Source: Lentinus brumalis
Lineage: Eukaryota > Basidiomycota > Agaricomycetes > Polyporales > Polyporaceae
Direction of reading: 5' to 3'
Length of the DNA: 64,000 nt
Assembly: GCA_001792895.1 (NCBI GenBank)
Contig: MARA01000001.1
Span: 310,001 to 374,000, forward strand
Within the stretch, counting starts at the first letter, position 1. Every line of letters starts with the position of its first letter. Below, in pieces: positions 24,855 to 35,869 of the stretch. The notes under the pieces were generated by a model. The model saw nothing but the letters and a program-made list of their open reading frames with translations, made no database searches and had not been told where the DNA came from. Made by a program: the position numbers and the translations under genes.

Positions 24855-26057
24855 TTATGATACCTCCTCCATGTCGTCGTCGTCGTCTTCGTCATCGTCA
24901 TCGTCATCCTCCTCGCCTTCCATCTTGATGTCCTCCGTCTTCACCCCACTTGCGACATCTTCCGCCTTGACCTGTGCACGCGGTGGTTACATCCCACACA
25001 TAAGACGACCGCAGAGAAAGTATCACTTACCCCTTTCTCTTTGAAGTTCGCCATGAGCTCCCAGGTGCCGTTGAACTCACCAGACCGATGCAGGAACGCG
25101 ACGTCGCTGAGGACCTCCTTGAGGTACGCCTCCGGCTGCTGCGTGCGCTCCCGCAGAGCCTTGATAGACCACCGTTCGCGCTCCTCGTGGAAAAGCCGGA
25201 AGAGCTCGTCGAGCAGCTGGTTGCGCGGTATCCGCGCCATGCGCTCGAACTGGCCCTTTGCGGGCTTCGGCTTCCCCTTCTGCAAGCCGCCAACATTCTC
25301 CTTCTCAGCCTCAGTCTCCCGCACGCAGGAGAGAGCACGCACCGTGAGCTGGAAGGGCGCCTGCTGCGCGGCGCCGCTCGTGAGCCGATTGAGGTTCCCG
25401 CGCGCGACGGTCTCGTCGATGAGCCTCGCCTGCCGCCGGGGCTGGTTCGCCGCCTTGCTGCGCGCCCGCACCCGCTGCATGTACCCGGCCGTGAGGAGCG
25501 GGCGGAGGTTGCACTCGTGCTTGATGCGGCCGGTGAGGATCGTCGTGCGCGCACGCGAGCCCGAGCCGGGCGTGGTCTCGCGCTCCGCCACGACGATCTG
25601 GTTCTCGACGTCGTCGTTGACCATGTCCATCTCGAACGTCTCGCCCGTGCCCGTCGGGTCGTCTGGGTGGGGCGGGAGGACGAGCATGATGCGTGGTTTT
25701 TTGCCCGTTGCGGACTCCGCGTTGGGGTACACGCGGATCGTGGCGAGCTGGATGCCCTCCTCGTCGATGGCGGACCACTGCTCCATGAGGTGGCGGGGAA
25801 TCTTCGTGGTTTGCGCGTAGAGGTCACAGCGGGGCGGCGGCGATGGGTGTCACAGGGGAGTCGAGAGCCTGAGCTGCGGCAAGCTGGCAGAGCTGCAGCG
25901 AGCATGGAATGCGCACCTTGACGAGCCAGACTCTCCCGTCCCCAGCCTTCATGCCGAGCTCCAAGTGAGGGTCGGGCTGGCGGTCGTCAACATATCCACC
26001 CTGCACAGCGTCGAATGGCTTCGTATCCTCCTCCTCGGCCATCGTCGTGTCTTCCAT
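24855..26057 (-). CDS. TFG2: Transcription initiation factor TFIIF subunit beta (TFG2/RAP30), 342 aa
   Basis: RNA polymerase II general factor that stabilises the pre-initiation complex. Exons 26057-25917, 25801-25031 and 24971-24855, all phase 0, total 1,029 nt. The N-terminal dimerisation part has RVWLVKIPRHLMEQWSAI, spanning intron 1, then ATIRVYPN and a central basic segment (LTGRIKHECNLRPLL). The C-terminal winged helix is strongly conserved: RIPRNQLLDELFRLFHEER, RWSIKALRERTQQPEAYLK and VAFLHRSGEFNGTWEL. The extreme C-terminus is an acidic run of about 20 Asp/Glu residues encoded by a GAC/GAT microsatellite. Length fits the fungal family. Confidence 0.95.
24870..24920. repeat. Trinucleotide microsatellite encoding acidic tail
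   Basis: A run of GTC/GTC/ATC-type triplets on the plus strand (GAC/GAT on the coding strand) encodes the poly-Asp tail of TFG2. It could vary in length without breaking the frame. Confidence 0.8.
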
Positions 26058-26199
26058 GCTGAAAGATGCGCTTTGAAAGTGTCTTCGTAGAGGAGAGTGC
26101 TCGACGAGTACACGAGCGACGGGCGGGAAGGCAAGAACCAGGAAGAAGGTGGTGGTGGGGGGCTCCTCTTCCGGTGACCACCACCACCCACTTTCTCCC

Positions 26200-27265
26200 A
26201 CGGTCATAGCAATGGAGCAGCTGTGACGGGAGACTCTGTACTCGGTGGTGTGTTGTCAGTAGTTACGTTGGCGTATGAATACGCAAAGATTACGAGGGTC
26301 AACGAGGATTTCCGAGTCAAGAGACTCAAGGATGCCGAGGGCACACGATCACTACTACACGAGGAGCTACTCTGTGCCTCTGAGCACCGTGGCTCAACAG
26401 ACTGACATGCCAGCACCCCTGCGCTCCACCTGGAAGGTGCAGTCGATGCACAAGGTCTCAGAATGCGTACCAAGCCTGCTCCTGCGGGGGTACCCTCTCT
26501 CATAGGCCACGTAGCTTCTGGGAGGGCGGCCCCTGCTGGCACCACTTAAGCGCCTAAGATAAGATTAGATAGGACGACCCACGCAGTCCCGCCTTCACGT
26601 CACCGTGATTACGTTCTTAGAAGAGAGGAGGAAGACAAGGAAACTGAGTGGAATAATCTAGCTCGGCGGCGAGGCAGCTGCATAAGGACTTGGTACTTGC
26701 GGGAGCCCCACGCCTGTGCAGTCGACACGATCGGGTGGACAGGCAGAACGCCATCGCCCAGACGTACGATGAACAAGGAGCCGACCAGGCGCGAGCGATC
26801 ATCGCGAGACGGCTCTGCTGAGACATGTCTGTGCTAGGCAGGTTAGTGCAGGCACCCTTTCTAAGCGATCTCTGCCTATACGCTATTGCCGAGCATGGAG
26901 GTTGCATGCGGCTGATCAGATGGCCACTTACACATGACAAAGACAAGAACCAGAGCACGGCAAACGATAAGCCGATTTGTGAGCAATCATGATAGACGGC
27001 GTATGAGGCCGCCGACGCGCGTGCGAATCGGATGGCGAACTGGTATAAAGGCATGGCAGAACACGCAGGTGCAATTCGGGTGCGAACTTGGACGTTTCAG
27101 CATTGGCAACTCCCCCACTATCCCTAACTACCACTACCGCCCAAGGCGAACGCTCATTACCCTATTTATCCCATGAAAGCCAACACCGCGATGCCACGTC
27201 CCCAATCTCCCCAACCCCACCTCAGCACCCACCCACACACCCCCCGCCCTTAATCAACAACTAGC
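26200..27265. other. Intergenic region, nothing recognised
   Basis: Lies between the TFG2 start and the 27272 open frame. It includes a minus-strand frame of 145 codons (26617-27054) with hydrophobic stretches but no motif or splice support, which I do not call a gene. Confidence 0.5.
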
Positions 27266-27271
27266 AGAAGG

Positions 27272-27949
27272 ATGACGCTACCATCCCAATGCTGCGACAA
27301 GGCGCGAGTTGATGCTGCAGAACTAGCACGCGGAGAGAAGCTGGAGGCAACCTGCGTGGTCTACGCATGGTGGGCAGGATACGGGGAAGGACACGGGAAG
27401 ATAGGCGGCCACGGACGCAAGGAGCACGTCTACGTCTCGAGGCTGAAGCCGACGGCACCGCTGGATATCGGAATGCGAGTGATGATGGTGGCGTTGGCGA
27501 ACGGGAGGAAGGCGGAAAAGGAAGAGAGGCTGGAGTACTATGAGCCGTACGACCCGCACGTCGTGGGAGTGGTGGAAGGAATCAGGCCGCTGACGAGGTC
27601 CTGGGTGAGGATGACGATACGCAACGAATGTCGAGGCAACACAGTCGAATTGGTGTATCTTGACGCCCCGCATATTCCAGGAGTAACAGTGCGGCGGGCC
27701 TGGCTGTCGGGAGACGGCGGACGTCACGAATGGATAGGCGAGACGCCTTTCGGGGACCTCGGGCACGCTGTACGCGCAGGAGATGCCGGCTGGTGTGGCG
27801 CAGGGGATTGCGGACTCGCTCGAATCTCGAGACGTTCAGAGTTCTCCTTCCGGACGAGGCAGGGGAAAGGAGGCGAGAGGATCGAGAGCGATGAGGCGGA
27901 AGGAGAGTTCCGCCTACATCTGTGGCTGAAATACGAAGGTTACAGTTAG
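27272..27949 (+). CDS. Unidentified ORF, 225 aa, at the left edge of the transposon nest
   Basis: Not recognised. A single open frame from ATG to TAG with no intron, unlike the host genes around it. Composition is protein-like (RKEHVYVSRLKPTAPLDIG; EEYYEPYDPHVVG-like segment LEYYEPYDPHVVGVVEG) with no signal peptide, membrane segment or zinc-binding cysteines in a known spacing. It lies 1.2 kb upstream of the LINE ORF1 on the same strand, so it may belong to the 5' part of the LINE, to another element, or be a host gene. I cannot decide. Confidence 0.38.
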   Translation: MTLPSQCCDKARVDAAELARGEKLEATCVVYAWWAGYGEGHGKIGGHGRKEHVYVSRLKPTAPLDIGMRVMMVALANGRKAEKEERLEYYEPYDPHVVGVVEGIRPLTRSWVRMTIRNECRGNTVELVYLDAPHIPGVTVRRAWLSGDGGRHEWIGETPFGDLGHAVRAGDAGWCGAGDCGLARISRRSEFSFRTRQGKGGERIESDEAEGEFRLHLWLKYEGYS

Positions 27950-29139
27950 TACCTATGCGATAGAGACGGTAACCGCCATACGTACGCTGTTCTCTGTACT
28001 CCTACGCGTCTCTGTCATCACTTGGCTAGGCCGGAGCGGTGCGCGAGCTGGTTCTGAGACGGCCGAAGGCTCGCGTCGGTCGCGCTAGCCATTCTGGAAG
28101 AAGTGAGTTTGTACGGCGAGCTGCCAGAAGGACGGCGACGCACCAAGTACCCAGCTAACGCGAGAGCACGGGCGACGCGCCGAGGGACGCGCCCAAGCTG
28201 CTAAGTAGAGGCTGACAGAAACTGTCAGAACGCTATAACTCTGATGAAAGGAGACGCACAGGGGACGCCTATCGCATCGAGCGAGGCAGTGCAGGCCGCG
28301 AAAACTAAACGAGCGACAGCGCTGACGGCGAGCGTTAGACTCAGCATTTAAAGGATGGGAGAAGGGACGTACGACTCTAACGCCTGAGACGGGAGATGCA
28401 GGAAGACGCACAGCATCATGCAGTAAGAAGGAGGGTGGACGTGGCGCGCAGGACGAGCCACTCGCCGCGGAGTACGGAGGGAAGACCTGGTTACGACGAG
28501 GAGGAAGGGAAGACAGCTCAATTAGACTCTGAGTAACACGACGCACCTCTTTGGTGCCCATACTCGAGCTGCGACGGAGTGCCAGCAGCAGCGAACCAGC
28601 TGCTGACGAGCGGCGAGACGGACGCGTCCAGCGCAGCGACGGGAGAAAAGAGATGCAGGAGGAGGAGAGAAACATCGATCAAATGGGTGCGCAAGGTGAA
28701 CGGCGCTTGTATGGGCGGCGACTTGCGGGATTTGTTCCCATATAAGGCGATTTGTTGATGCAGTTCTAGCGCTGAGCAAACAAGGAACGCTCTGCGCTGC
28801 TTTACGAGCGTCAAGCAACCTCTTCCTGGTAGTCGAAACTGCTGGCCCGATCCCTGCCTTCCGACGACCGACTCTGGCCACTGCGACGATGGCGACCACC
28901 ACGAGGGAGAGCGCGCAACGCCTCGAAGAGGCATTAAGCCGAGGAGGTGGAAGGGAGGCGTAGGAAAGTGTTTAAGGACCGTGCTCGGTCGGCCGCATCC
29001 CCACTCTCCCCTCTCTCTGCTCCCCCACGCTGCCCCTCCCCCGCGCTGAAGTCGGCGCTCTCCCTCGACTGCCAGCCCAAGCCCGCCGTCTGCTCCTTCC
29101 CCTCCCGAACGAGACCCTCCTCCGCGGCAATCACCGACA
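27950..29139. other. No recognisable gene; possible LINE 5' region
   Basis: Composition-biased open frames on the minus strand (28085-28934) look like chance frames in GC-rich DNA. The C/T-rich stretch at about 28995-29110 directly precedes an ATG at 29140 and could be the LINE promoter or 5' UTR. The 5' boundary of the LINE was not located. Confidence 0.4.
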
Positions 29140-29454
29140 ATGCCAGTAAGTAGAGGACGCCAACTGCGACTCCCTACGGATCAGGAGATGATGGAGGCTA
29201 ACTACGGTGGTCTCGCCTCGGCACGCGACTTAACGTATTCGCAGCAGCGTTGCGCTAGCGAGATTCCGGTGGCGACTGAAGACGAGGCAACCCCGAAGGG
29301 GACCCCGGAGAAGGACGTGCCACAGCAGGCTGCAAGCCGCCAGGTGAGTTAGCCGTACCACCTCCTCTGTCGTGTCTCAACGTGAGACGTAGCGCGAGCA
29401 GAGCGACTCCCTCCCCCGAGCTCCCCGATCAGCGTCCCCTTCACGGACGAGGAC

Positions 29455-31905
29455 GTGTCGGACACGGGCGGCCAGACCCGGCCAAGCACCCCGAGGAGCT
29501 TCGACAGCACGCCGTGCTGGAGCGCGATGGACTCGATCCCGCGGACGCACGCCGGGCCTGCTGCCGTCCTCTTCGACGACAACGAGTCTGCCACCTACGA
29601 GGATGGCGAGATCGAAGACCCTTTGGCCATGGATCAAGGGCCGCCGTCCAATCAAGAGCAGAACCGCACGATCACAAGCGGGCGCGGCGAGTCTGATGCC
29701 GAACGCCGCGAGTATGTTCTGAGTGAGTACCCGGAGACTCATTCCGTCCCTGTCTCTGTGCCGACCGCATCCAAGCGGCCATGGATGGGTTCCCCCCTCT
29801 CTGAGGAGCGAGACAGGTCTTCTCGACGCCCCAAACGCGAACCCAGCGACGTACATCAAAACGCGTTCAAGCTGCCGCCGATCCAGGAGTTGGCGAACCC
29901 TTGGGGAGGGACGGATAGTGAAGGCAGATTTAGCTTTAGATTTAACCAGCCTGTAGCCACCTCCACCCCGCGGCGCTCTGTATCTACGCACAACACGCAC
30001 ACCACTCTGAGCTACGCCGCGAACATGTCTGGCCATCCTCCTACTCCGCATAGCGTCGGCTCGAGCTTCCGGGACGATGGCGACGAGACGAGGCGGCACG
30101 GACGTGCTACGTCTCGTCAGGAGCAAGTCCGGGAGCAGTCGGTGGCTTTCGGAGAGGGATATCCTCTCACATCTAGCCGGGAAGGGAGTCCAGATGCTCT
30201 CGGGCTCCTGGAGGCAACCGACAGACCTTTCCGGAAGGCCCGCACACTCCGCGAGGTCCTGGCCGACCCTACGCCGGTGTCATCGGCCCGTCTGAACGAG
30301 GACGAGAGGAGAGGGGAAGCACGCTGGCCGGGAGGCTACGTCCCGAACGTCCGAGGTCCGCGACGCGAGCATGAAGACGTAGTCGAAGGGCAAAGGTCCG
30401 AGAGGCGAGGCAGGACGGACGCGAGACAGAACGCGGATCGCGAGGAGTCCTACTTCCAAGCCATCCCGAATACGAAGGCTTGGGATTTCGCGTCGCGACG
30501 CGGAGAACGTCTGAGGTCCGAATCCCTCCGAGACGAGGACGAGAGGATGATGACGGAGGACGGCGAGGCACGCAGTCAGCTACGCGAGGACTGGGAGGAA
30601 GGGAGGCGGTCGAACACGCACGCCTCAGTGCGTGGCGAGGCTCTCTACGACGACATGCACGAGGCGAACGAGTACGAGCAAGGCTACTCTGGACGCATGA
30701 GTCGTGGACCATCGGATTGGAACGCCGGACCCGAGTATGGCGCTGTGCCGACGGCGATGGCGGCGGACGACGAGGCTGAAGACACGCCGGTCCTGCTCGA
30801 CGTCCCGACGGATAGCAAGTGGGCGACTCATTTCGACGACCCCGAGACGATCGTCAATGGCCAGTCAGGCGAGTGGACTCGAGTTATCTGGCGCGACTCG
30901 AAGCCTATAGTTCTATTCACGGTCTTTAACTATCGGTACACGAAAGACGGTGCTATCAACCGCCACATCGAGTCGGCAGTCACGTCCCTCACGACCTTCC
31001 TCACAGGCGAAACAAAGATCTATGTCGTGCCGCCGGAGCCGGAGACGGGATACGCCATCAAGCCGAGGGACCTGCCATTTGTTTGGGTGATACGAGGGCT
31101 CTCGGAACGAGGAGCGCGTACGATGACGCGGCTACGAGCAATCTCCACGAGGGCTGTATCTATCATGACCTTCCCGCGCGTCCTGGGCAACCCTCGCTGG
31201 GTCTGCGGACTCATTGGATTCATGCGACGCGACGTCGAGACAATTCGGGCGGCGGTCCTGCACGTCTTGCGCTCGGAGCACATGATGAAGCGTCTGGAGG
31301 ACCTGACAAGCTCGAGCAGACAGCTGGACGGAATGCCGCAGAACAGGCGCGTCGAGTACGTCATCGCCTCACTCAAAATCACGCTTGCGTCGGCGGAGGA
31401 GGACGACTTCGTCGCCAATGTGTATCTCTTCCCACCCACGGATGATATGGGACGGTGGAGAGAGTGGGCGGCGGAGATGCGGGCGAGCCGATACAACATC
31501 TTCCTCAACGGCTCGGGCACCGCGAAGAAGGTCTTTTGGTGCGCGGGCTGCCGCGGCGTTGACCACGAAAACGGCGAGTGCCCCTTCCCGACCATGAAGG
31601 GCTGGAAGGGGCCTCTGGCGGGCGATAGGTCGCACACGCGCGAGTCTTTCGGGAAGGCGAGACGAGGAGGCCCCGGAGGAGGACGCGGTCTCCATCCGTC
31701 AGGAGGAGAGCCACGCCCGATCGGAGGCGGCCGAGGGCGAGCAACGACAGGATACTGGGAGCAGGACGGCTATGGAAGGGGTCGCGGTGGCGGCAACCAG
31801 AGAGGCCAGGGCTCGCGCGGAGCATGGCAGTCCAGAACCCCATCTAGAGGCTGGACGCCGCGTGGGTTCGGGCGTGGGCCTGGTAGCTCTGGACGGTGGA
31901 ACTGA
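29455..31905 (+). CDS. LINE ORF1 (gag-like nucleic-acid-binding protein), 816 aa
   Basis: A single long exon, first in-frame start GTG/ATG region at 29455. The first 450 residues are disordered, Arg/Glu/Ser-rich. A folded domain follows (WTRVIWRDSKPIVLFTVF to about residue 700), then a zinc knuckle CAGCRGVDHENGEC (C-x2-C-x4-H-x4-C, about nucleotides 31540-31585) and a Gly/Arg-rich RGG-type tail (GGGRGRATTGY, GRGRGGGNQRGQG). This is the expected architecture of a LINE ORF1 RNA chaperone. A short in-frame-looking leader (29140-29352) ends before it and may be an upstream ORF or a spliced first exon; I could not join it in frame. Confidence 0.75.
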   Translation: MSDTGGQTRPSTPRSFDSTPCWSAMDSIPRTHAGPAAVLFDDNESATYEDGEIEDPLAMDQGPPSNQEQNRTITSGRGESDAERREYVLSEYPETHSVPVSVPTASKRPWMGSPLSEERDRSSRRPKREPSDVHQNAFKLPPIQELANPWGGTDSEGRFSFRFNQPVATSTPRRSVSTHNTHTTLSYAANMSGHPPTPHSVGSSFRDDGDETRRHGRATSRQEQVREQSVAFGEGYPLTSSREGSPDALGLLEATDRPFRKARTLREVLADPTPVSSARLNEDERRGEARWPGGYVPNVRGPRREHEDVVEGQRSERRGRTDARQNADREESYFQAIPNTKAWDFASRRGERLRSESLRDEDERMMTEDGEARSQLREDWEEGRRSNTHASVRGEALYDDMHEANEYEQGYSGRMSRGPSDWNAGPEYGAVPTAMAADDEAEDTPVLLDVPTDSKWATHFDDPETIVNGQSGEWTRVIWRDSKPIVLFTVFNYRYTKDGAINRHIESAVTSLTTFLTGETKIYVVPPEPETGYAIKPRDLPFVWVIRGLSERGARTMTRLRAISTRAVSIMTFPRVLGNPRWVCGLIGFMRRDVETIRAAVLHVLRSEHMMKRLEDLTSSSRQLDGMPQNRRVEYVIASLKITLASAEEDDFVANVYLFPPTDDMGRWREWAAEMRASRYNIFLNGSGTAKKVFWCAGCRGVDHENGECPFPTMKGWKGPLAGDRSHTRESFGKARRGGPGGGRGLHPSGGEPRPIGGGRGRATTGYWEQDGYGRGRGGGNQRGQGSRGAWQSRTPSRGWTPRGFGRGPGSSGRWN

Positions 31906-32450
31906 AGGAGGTCTCGTTGTGATGCTCGAACGTGTAGCGAACAAGTACTAGTATTGGCTGATTAATTACAACCCCCTCTCACGCTAACCTCTGAAGTGCG
32001 AGTAACGGCCTGTGTCGAACAAGCTCTGACCAGGACGCGGCCTTGTCTAGGAGGAGCTAGAGGAAACGTACCGGACATAGCTACCCGGACCTATACGTTC
32101 CGCTGAAGTGCGTCTGTAGCAACACACTTCTGCAGCGAGCTGTTTGGAGACCCAAATATACTGCCCTCGGGTAGGAAAGTCTCCTTACTAAACCAAACGG
32201 CGACCTTTTCAGGTCAGACGTGTCGTGCTAACTAGCGAAGTGCCCCGAACGGTAGCTACATATTCAGTACGGGCATGTTGCGTCACCCGGACGGAGGGTA
32301 TCCGTCTTGGGCCATGATTATGGTTGTGATCTGGCCGACTAATTGCAACTACGAACAATCTCTCTACACCTAACAATACAATCGGTCTCTCTCTCGGTAC
32401 TGGCGATATCTGCCCTGGTCCAGTAGGAGGCTCCCGACACGTCCGTGTCC
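31906..32450 (+). other. LINE inter-ORF spacer
   Basis: About 550 bp between the ORF1 stop and the start region of ORF2. No conserved coding seen until the frame that reads into the endonuclease domain. Confidence 0.5.
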
Positions 32451-32503
32451 GTTCGGGAGTCGATGAGCACAGGACTGGGATTGGCGACACGCGTACTCAA
32501 TCC

Positions 32504-32705
32504 GTGGAAGAAAGTGGTTCGAGAAACCCAGAGGGCGTTAGTGACCGACGCGATACGCCGGTCCTGTCAGTCTCTGAGCTCGACGATACGCAAGGGGAAC
32601 GAGGGCTGAGCCACCAGGAGGTGAACCCCCAAACTGCCCACTCAAAACCGAAGTCGAAAGAGCGAAAACGAATCACGCTGCAGGTGGCGTCGCTCAATAT
32701 TAATG
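32504..32705 (+). pseudogene. LINE ORF2 N-terminal fragment, cut by LTR insertion
   Basis: The frame ends in KRITLQVASLNIN at 32705, the first strand of an APE-type endonuclease (VASLNING motif). The next base is the first base of the chromovirus LTR. The frame resumes at 38943 with GYGNLVRDHE after the target duplication. The true ORF2 start may lie upstream (the frame stays open to about 32400). Confidence 0.8.
32701..32705. repeat. Target-site duplication TAATG (left)
   Basis: Matches 38938-38942 directly after the right LTR. It is part of the LINE endonuclease codons for Ile-Asn-Gly. Confidence 0.93.
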
Positions 32706-33073
32706 TGTTACGACTGATCGTCGAGGGGGATCAGGAAAGACTCACGAGACGAGCAGGGGCGTCGACGAGCACTTGTGCAGCGAGAGCGGAGCAATGCTCG
32801 ACGATCAGGGCTGGGGACAAGATGTATTGAGAGAGGTATCTACAGAGCGAAGTACAGCTTGGCTTACCTGGGGACAAGAGGTCGAAACTGAGGGTCCCCA
32901 GGTAGCGCTGGTGGTCTTATATACATGAGGGAACAATAGTGTCAGAAGACAATAGCGTGAGAGACATCATGGATGAAGACAATAGCGTGAGAGGGACCAT
33001 GGGAATCATGGTGATCGAACAATAGGATGACTGGGAAAGGAAATGAATAGTACCGGGGAGGCTGTTCGTAACA
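32706..33073 (-). repeat. Chromovirus 3' LTR (left copy)
   Basis: 368 bp, TG...CA ends, identical to the right copy. It contains two 19-bp direct repeats (GAAGACAATAGCGTGAGAG, starting 32945 and 32975) 30 bp apart. Confidence 0.95.
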
Positions 33074-33076
33074 GTA

Positions 33077-33086
33077 CCCCCCTCCC
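33077..33086 (-). other. Polypurine tract
   Basis: On the element strand GGGAGGGGGG lies 3 nt before the 3' LTR, the expected position for plus-strand DNA priming. Confidence 0.8.
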
Positions 33087-33106
33087 AAGGGTCGTGTCCG
33101 CACGAC

Positions 33107-34344
33107 CTAACGGTGGGATGTTGGGTGTTGCGCGTAGAATTCCATAACCCGCTGTGGAGCATGGGTCAGGTTTTCTGCAGGCTCCCAGCTGTCGTGTTCG
33201 GGACCCCATCCCTTCCACCGTACGAGGTACTGGAGCTTCCTTCCTCGTCCATAGCGGCGAGACTCCAGCACCCGTTCAACTTCGTACTCCTCTTCTCCTT
33301 CCACTTCAATCGGTGCAGGCTCTGGTGGGTGCCGGCCCGGCAGGGAGCTGTGCTTGTGCGGCAGCAGCAGCGACACATGGAAGACTGGATGGATGGGTAG
33401 GTCTTTTGGTAGACGGAGTTCATAGGCAAGGTTGCCAACTCGGCGTACCACTGGATAGGGACCTGCATACCTGTCCACCAACTTCCGAGGCATTCCTGTG
33501 ACTCGCAGGTTGCGAGTGTCCAGCCACACCTTCTGACCTGGCTCAAAGACCGGAGCGTCTCGAGCATGCTGGTCGAAGTGTGCCTTCATGCGTTCCGCAG
33601 TGAGCGTCAAGGCTGCAGTCGCATCCTCCCGGGCCCGTCGGAGTTCCTCGCGACGACTGTCCGCTGCAGGAACCTCAGTGGGTAGCATTGGGATGTGGAA
33701 CTGTGGCTCGAACCCATAGAGCAGGTAGAAGGGTGAATACCCCGTAGAGGAGTGGACATGAGAGTTGAACGCAAACTCTGCAATGGGCAACCACTGCACC
33801 CAGTCGTCTCGGCGGCGTGAGCAGAACATCCGCAAGTAGGCTTCCACCTCCTGGTTCCACCTCTCTGACTGTCCGTCGGTCTGGGGGTGGTACGCAGTGG
33901 ACAGTGCACTCTCAATGCCGAGACCCTTAAGAATGGCACGGAAGAGCTTGCTGGCGAACTGGGGGCCACGGTCGGAGATGATCTTTCGCGGTAGTCCATG
34001 GAGGCGGAAATACTCCCGTATGAAGTTGTTCGCCGCACCCTCGGCATCGATCTCGTCTCGACATGGAATGAGATGCACTAGCTTCGCATGCCGGTCCGCA
34101 ATGAGCTGCAGCGCGTTGTACCCATCAACCTCTGGTAGGCCGGTGATGAAGTCACAGGTCACAACCTGACCAGGGCCGTCTGGGATCTCGTTTGGCTGCA
34201 GCTGACCGTGCCGTTTGCCATGGATTGGCTTGCCTCGTCGACAGGTGTCACAGGTCTCAACATAGTTTTTGATGAACTGTGTCATACCCGGCCACCAGTA
34301 GTTGCGGCTTACTAGCTCAATGGTCTTCCACTGGCCTGGGTGCC
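33107..34344 (-). CDS. pol: Chromovirus integrase with C-terminal chromodomain
   Basis: The HHCC finger continues with CDTCRRGKPIHG; the catalytic core has VVTCDFITGLPEVDG (first Asp), IISDRGPQFASKLF (second Asp) and STAYHPQTDGQSERWNQEVE (Glu). A GPY/F-type motif YAGPYPVVRRVGNLAYEL follows and the protein ends in a chromodomain (YEVERVLESRRYGRGRK, YLVRWKGWGPEHDSWEP). Chromodomains of this class steer integration towards particular histone marks; here the target was another transposon. Confidence 0.93.
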
Positions 34345-35814
34345 CAGCGGTGGTAGGTCGTGGTGCAGGCGAACAATATCTGCCCGTAGTGCGCGATCGT
34401 TGGGGACGTAGACCTTGCCTCGATAGAGGAGAAGACCTTGCTCGACGTTCCAGTCCACCAGATCATTCTGCAGCCGTGCTGGCCCGAGTTGTTCCACCTT
34501 GCGCAGTGCCTCTGCCACCTCTTTCTCGCGGTCTCCACACTCTCGGATCCGACGCAGAAGTGACTTCTCCGGTACAAGGGCCAGATGTCCACGTCTAGCA
34601 GCCAGAGAGCGGAAGTGACTAGGCTGTAGCACCGTGCGACCTTGGTTGTCATCTGCGTCATCTCGCTGGTGGTCAGGGCGACGGGATAGTGCATCTGCTC
34701 GACCGTTAGATGTGCCCGGTTTGTGTGTGATGACGAAGTCAAAACGAGAGAGGTAGAGAGCCCATCGAGCCTGCCGTCTGGTGAGGTTCTGCGCCGTACG
34801 CCAGTATTCAAGATTCTTGTGATCTGACTGAATCTCGAATGTACTGGGCAGTCCTTCGAGGTAGTGGCGCCACGCCTGGAGGGCACGAATGATTGCGAGC
34901 ATCTCTTTGTCATAGATCTCGTAGTTGCGCTCAGCATCATTCATGGATTCGGAGTGGAAGGCAATCGGGTGCCACTTTCCATCCTCCCCCTCCTGCGACA
35001 GCACCGCTCCTGTGGCAAACCCAGAGGCGTCGACTTCCACTCGTGTGGGACGGTCCGGGTCGTAGATGCGGAGTACGGGACTTGTCAGGAAGCACTGCTT
35101 CAGCTCCTCAAATGCCCGCTGCTCCTCCTCTCCCCATTGCCAAGGGACATTGCCGGTCAGCCTGTCTAGAGGCTTGCAGATGGCGCTGAAGTTCCGGATG
35201 AAGCGACGATAGAAGTTCGCAAAGCCGCGAAACTTCCTGATGTCTGACACATTGCGGGGAACTGGCCAGTCTGCGATGCCCTTGACCTTCACCGGGTCCA
35301 TCTCGACCTGGTTCTCGGACACGAACATCCCGAGGTACTCCACTTTGGTCTGCTCGAATTCGCACTTCTCTGGTTTACAGAACAGGTCATGCTCCTTCAG
35401 ACGCTTCAGGACCTCTCGGACAAGGGTGCGATGTTCAGCAAGGTCATTCGTAAAGATGAGGATGTCGTCGAGATAGACGGTGACCTTGCCAAGAACGATG
35501 AGGTCCTTGAAGATGTCGTTCATGAATGCAGAGAAGGTGCTGGGGGAGTTGGCCAGACCAAAGAACATGACTGTGGGCTCATAGAGTCCCCGGTTGGTCA
35601 CGAAGGCCGCTTTCCACTCGTCGCCTGTCTTTATGCGAACGTTGTTGTACCCCCAGCGAATGTCGAGCTTCGTGAAGTACTTGGCCTTCTTGAGTCGATC
35701 CATCAGTTCCGAAACCAGCGGCAGCGGGTAACGGTTCTTAATGGTGATGTCGTTCAGCCTCCGATAGTCCTGCACAGGGCGAAGACTGCCATCCTTCTTT
35801 TTGACGAAGAAGAA
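34345..35814 (-). CDS. pol: Chromovirus reverse transcriptase and RNase H
   Basis: Contains FFFVKKKDGSLRPVQDYRRL, FTKLDIRWGYNNVRIKTGDE, the catalytic YLDDILIFTNDL, the thumb (LRRLKEHDLFCKPEKCEF-like) and an RNase H domain (TRVEVDASGFATGAVLSQ, NYEIYDKEMLAIIRALQAW, SDHKNLEYW). Ends with the integrase N-terminal zinc-binding start LRADIVRLHHDLP, where the frame breaks near 34349-34354. Confidence 0.9.
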
Positions 35815-35869
35815 GGGGAGGACATCGGTGACTTCGACTCACGAATGTAACCCTTGGCCAGGTTCTCTT

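Noticed and set aside
25041..25921. Plus-strand frames of 259-277 codons across TFG2
   Set aside because: They mirror the TFG2 coding frame on the other strand; TFG2 has clear family motifs and correct splicing.
26617..27054. Minus-strand 145-codon frame with hydrophobic stretches
   Set aside because: No signal peptide pattern, no splice partners and no family resemblance; treated as chance.
28085..28934. Overlapping minus-strand frames (126-196 codons) upstream of LINE ORF1
   Set aside because: Ser/Arg/Cys-biased composition, several frames open at once, no recognisable domain.
32706..32830. Continuation of the LINE ORF2 frame into a further 42 codons
   Set aside because: From 32706 the sequence is LTR; these codons are read-through into the insertion.
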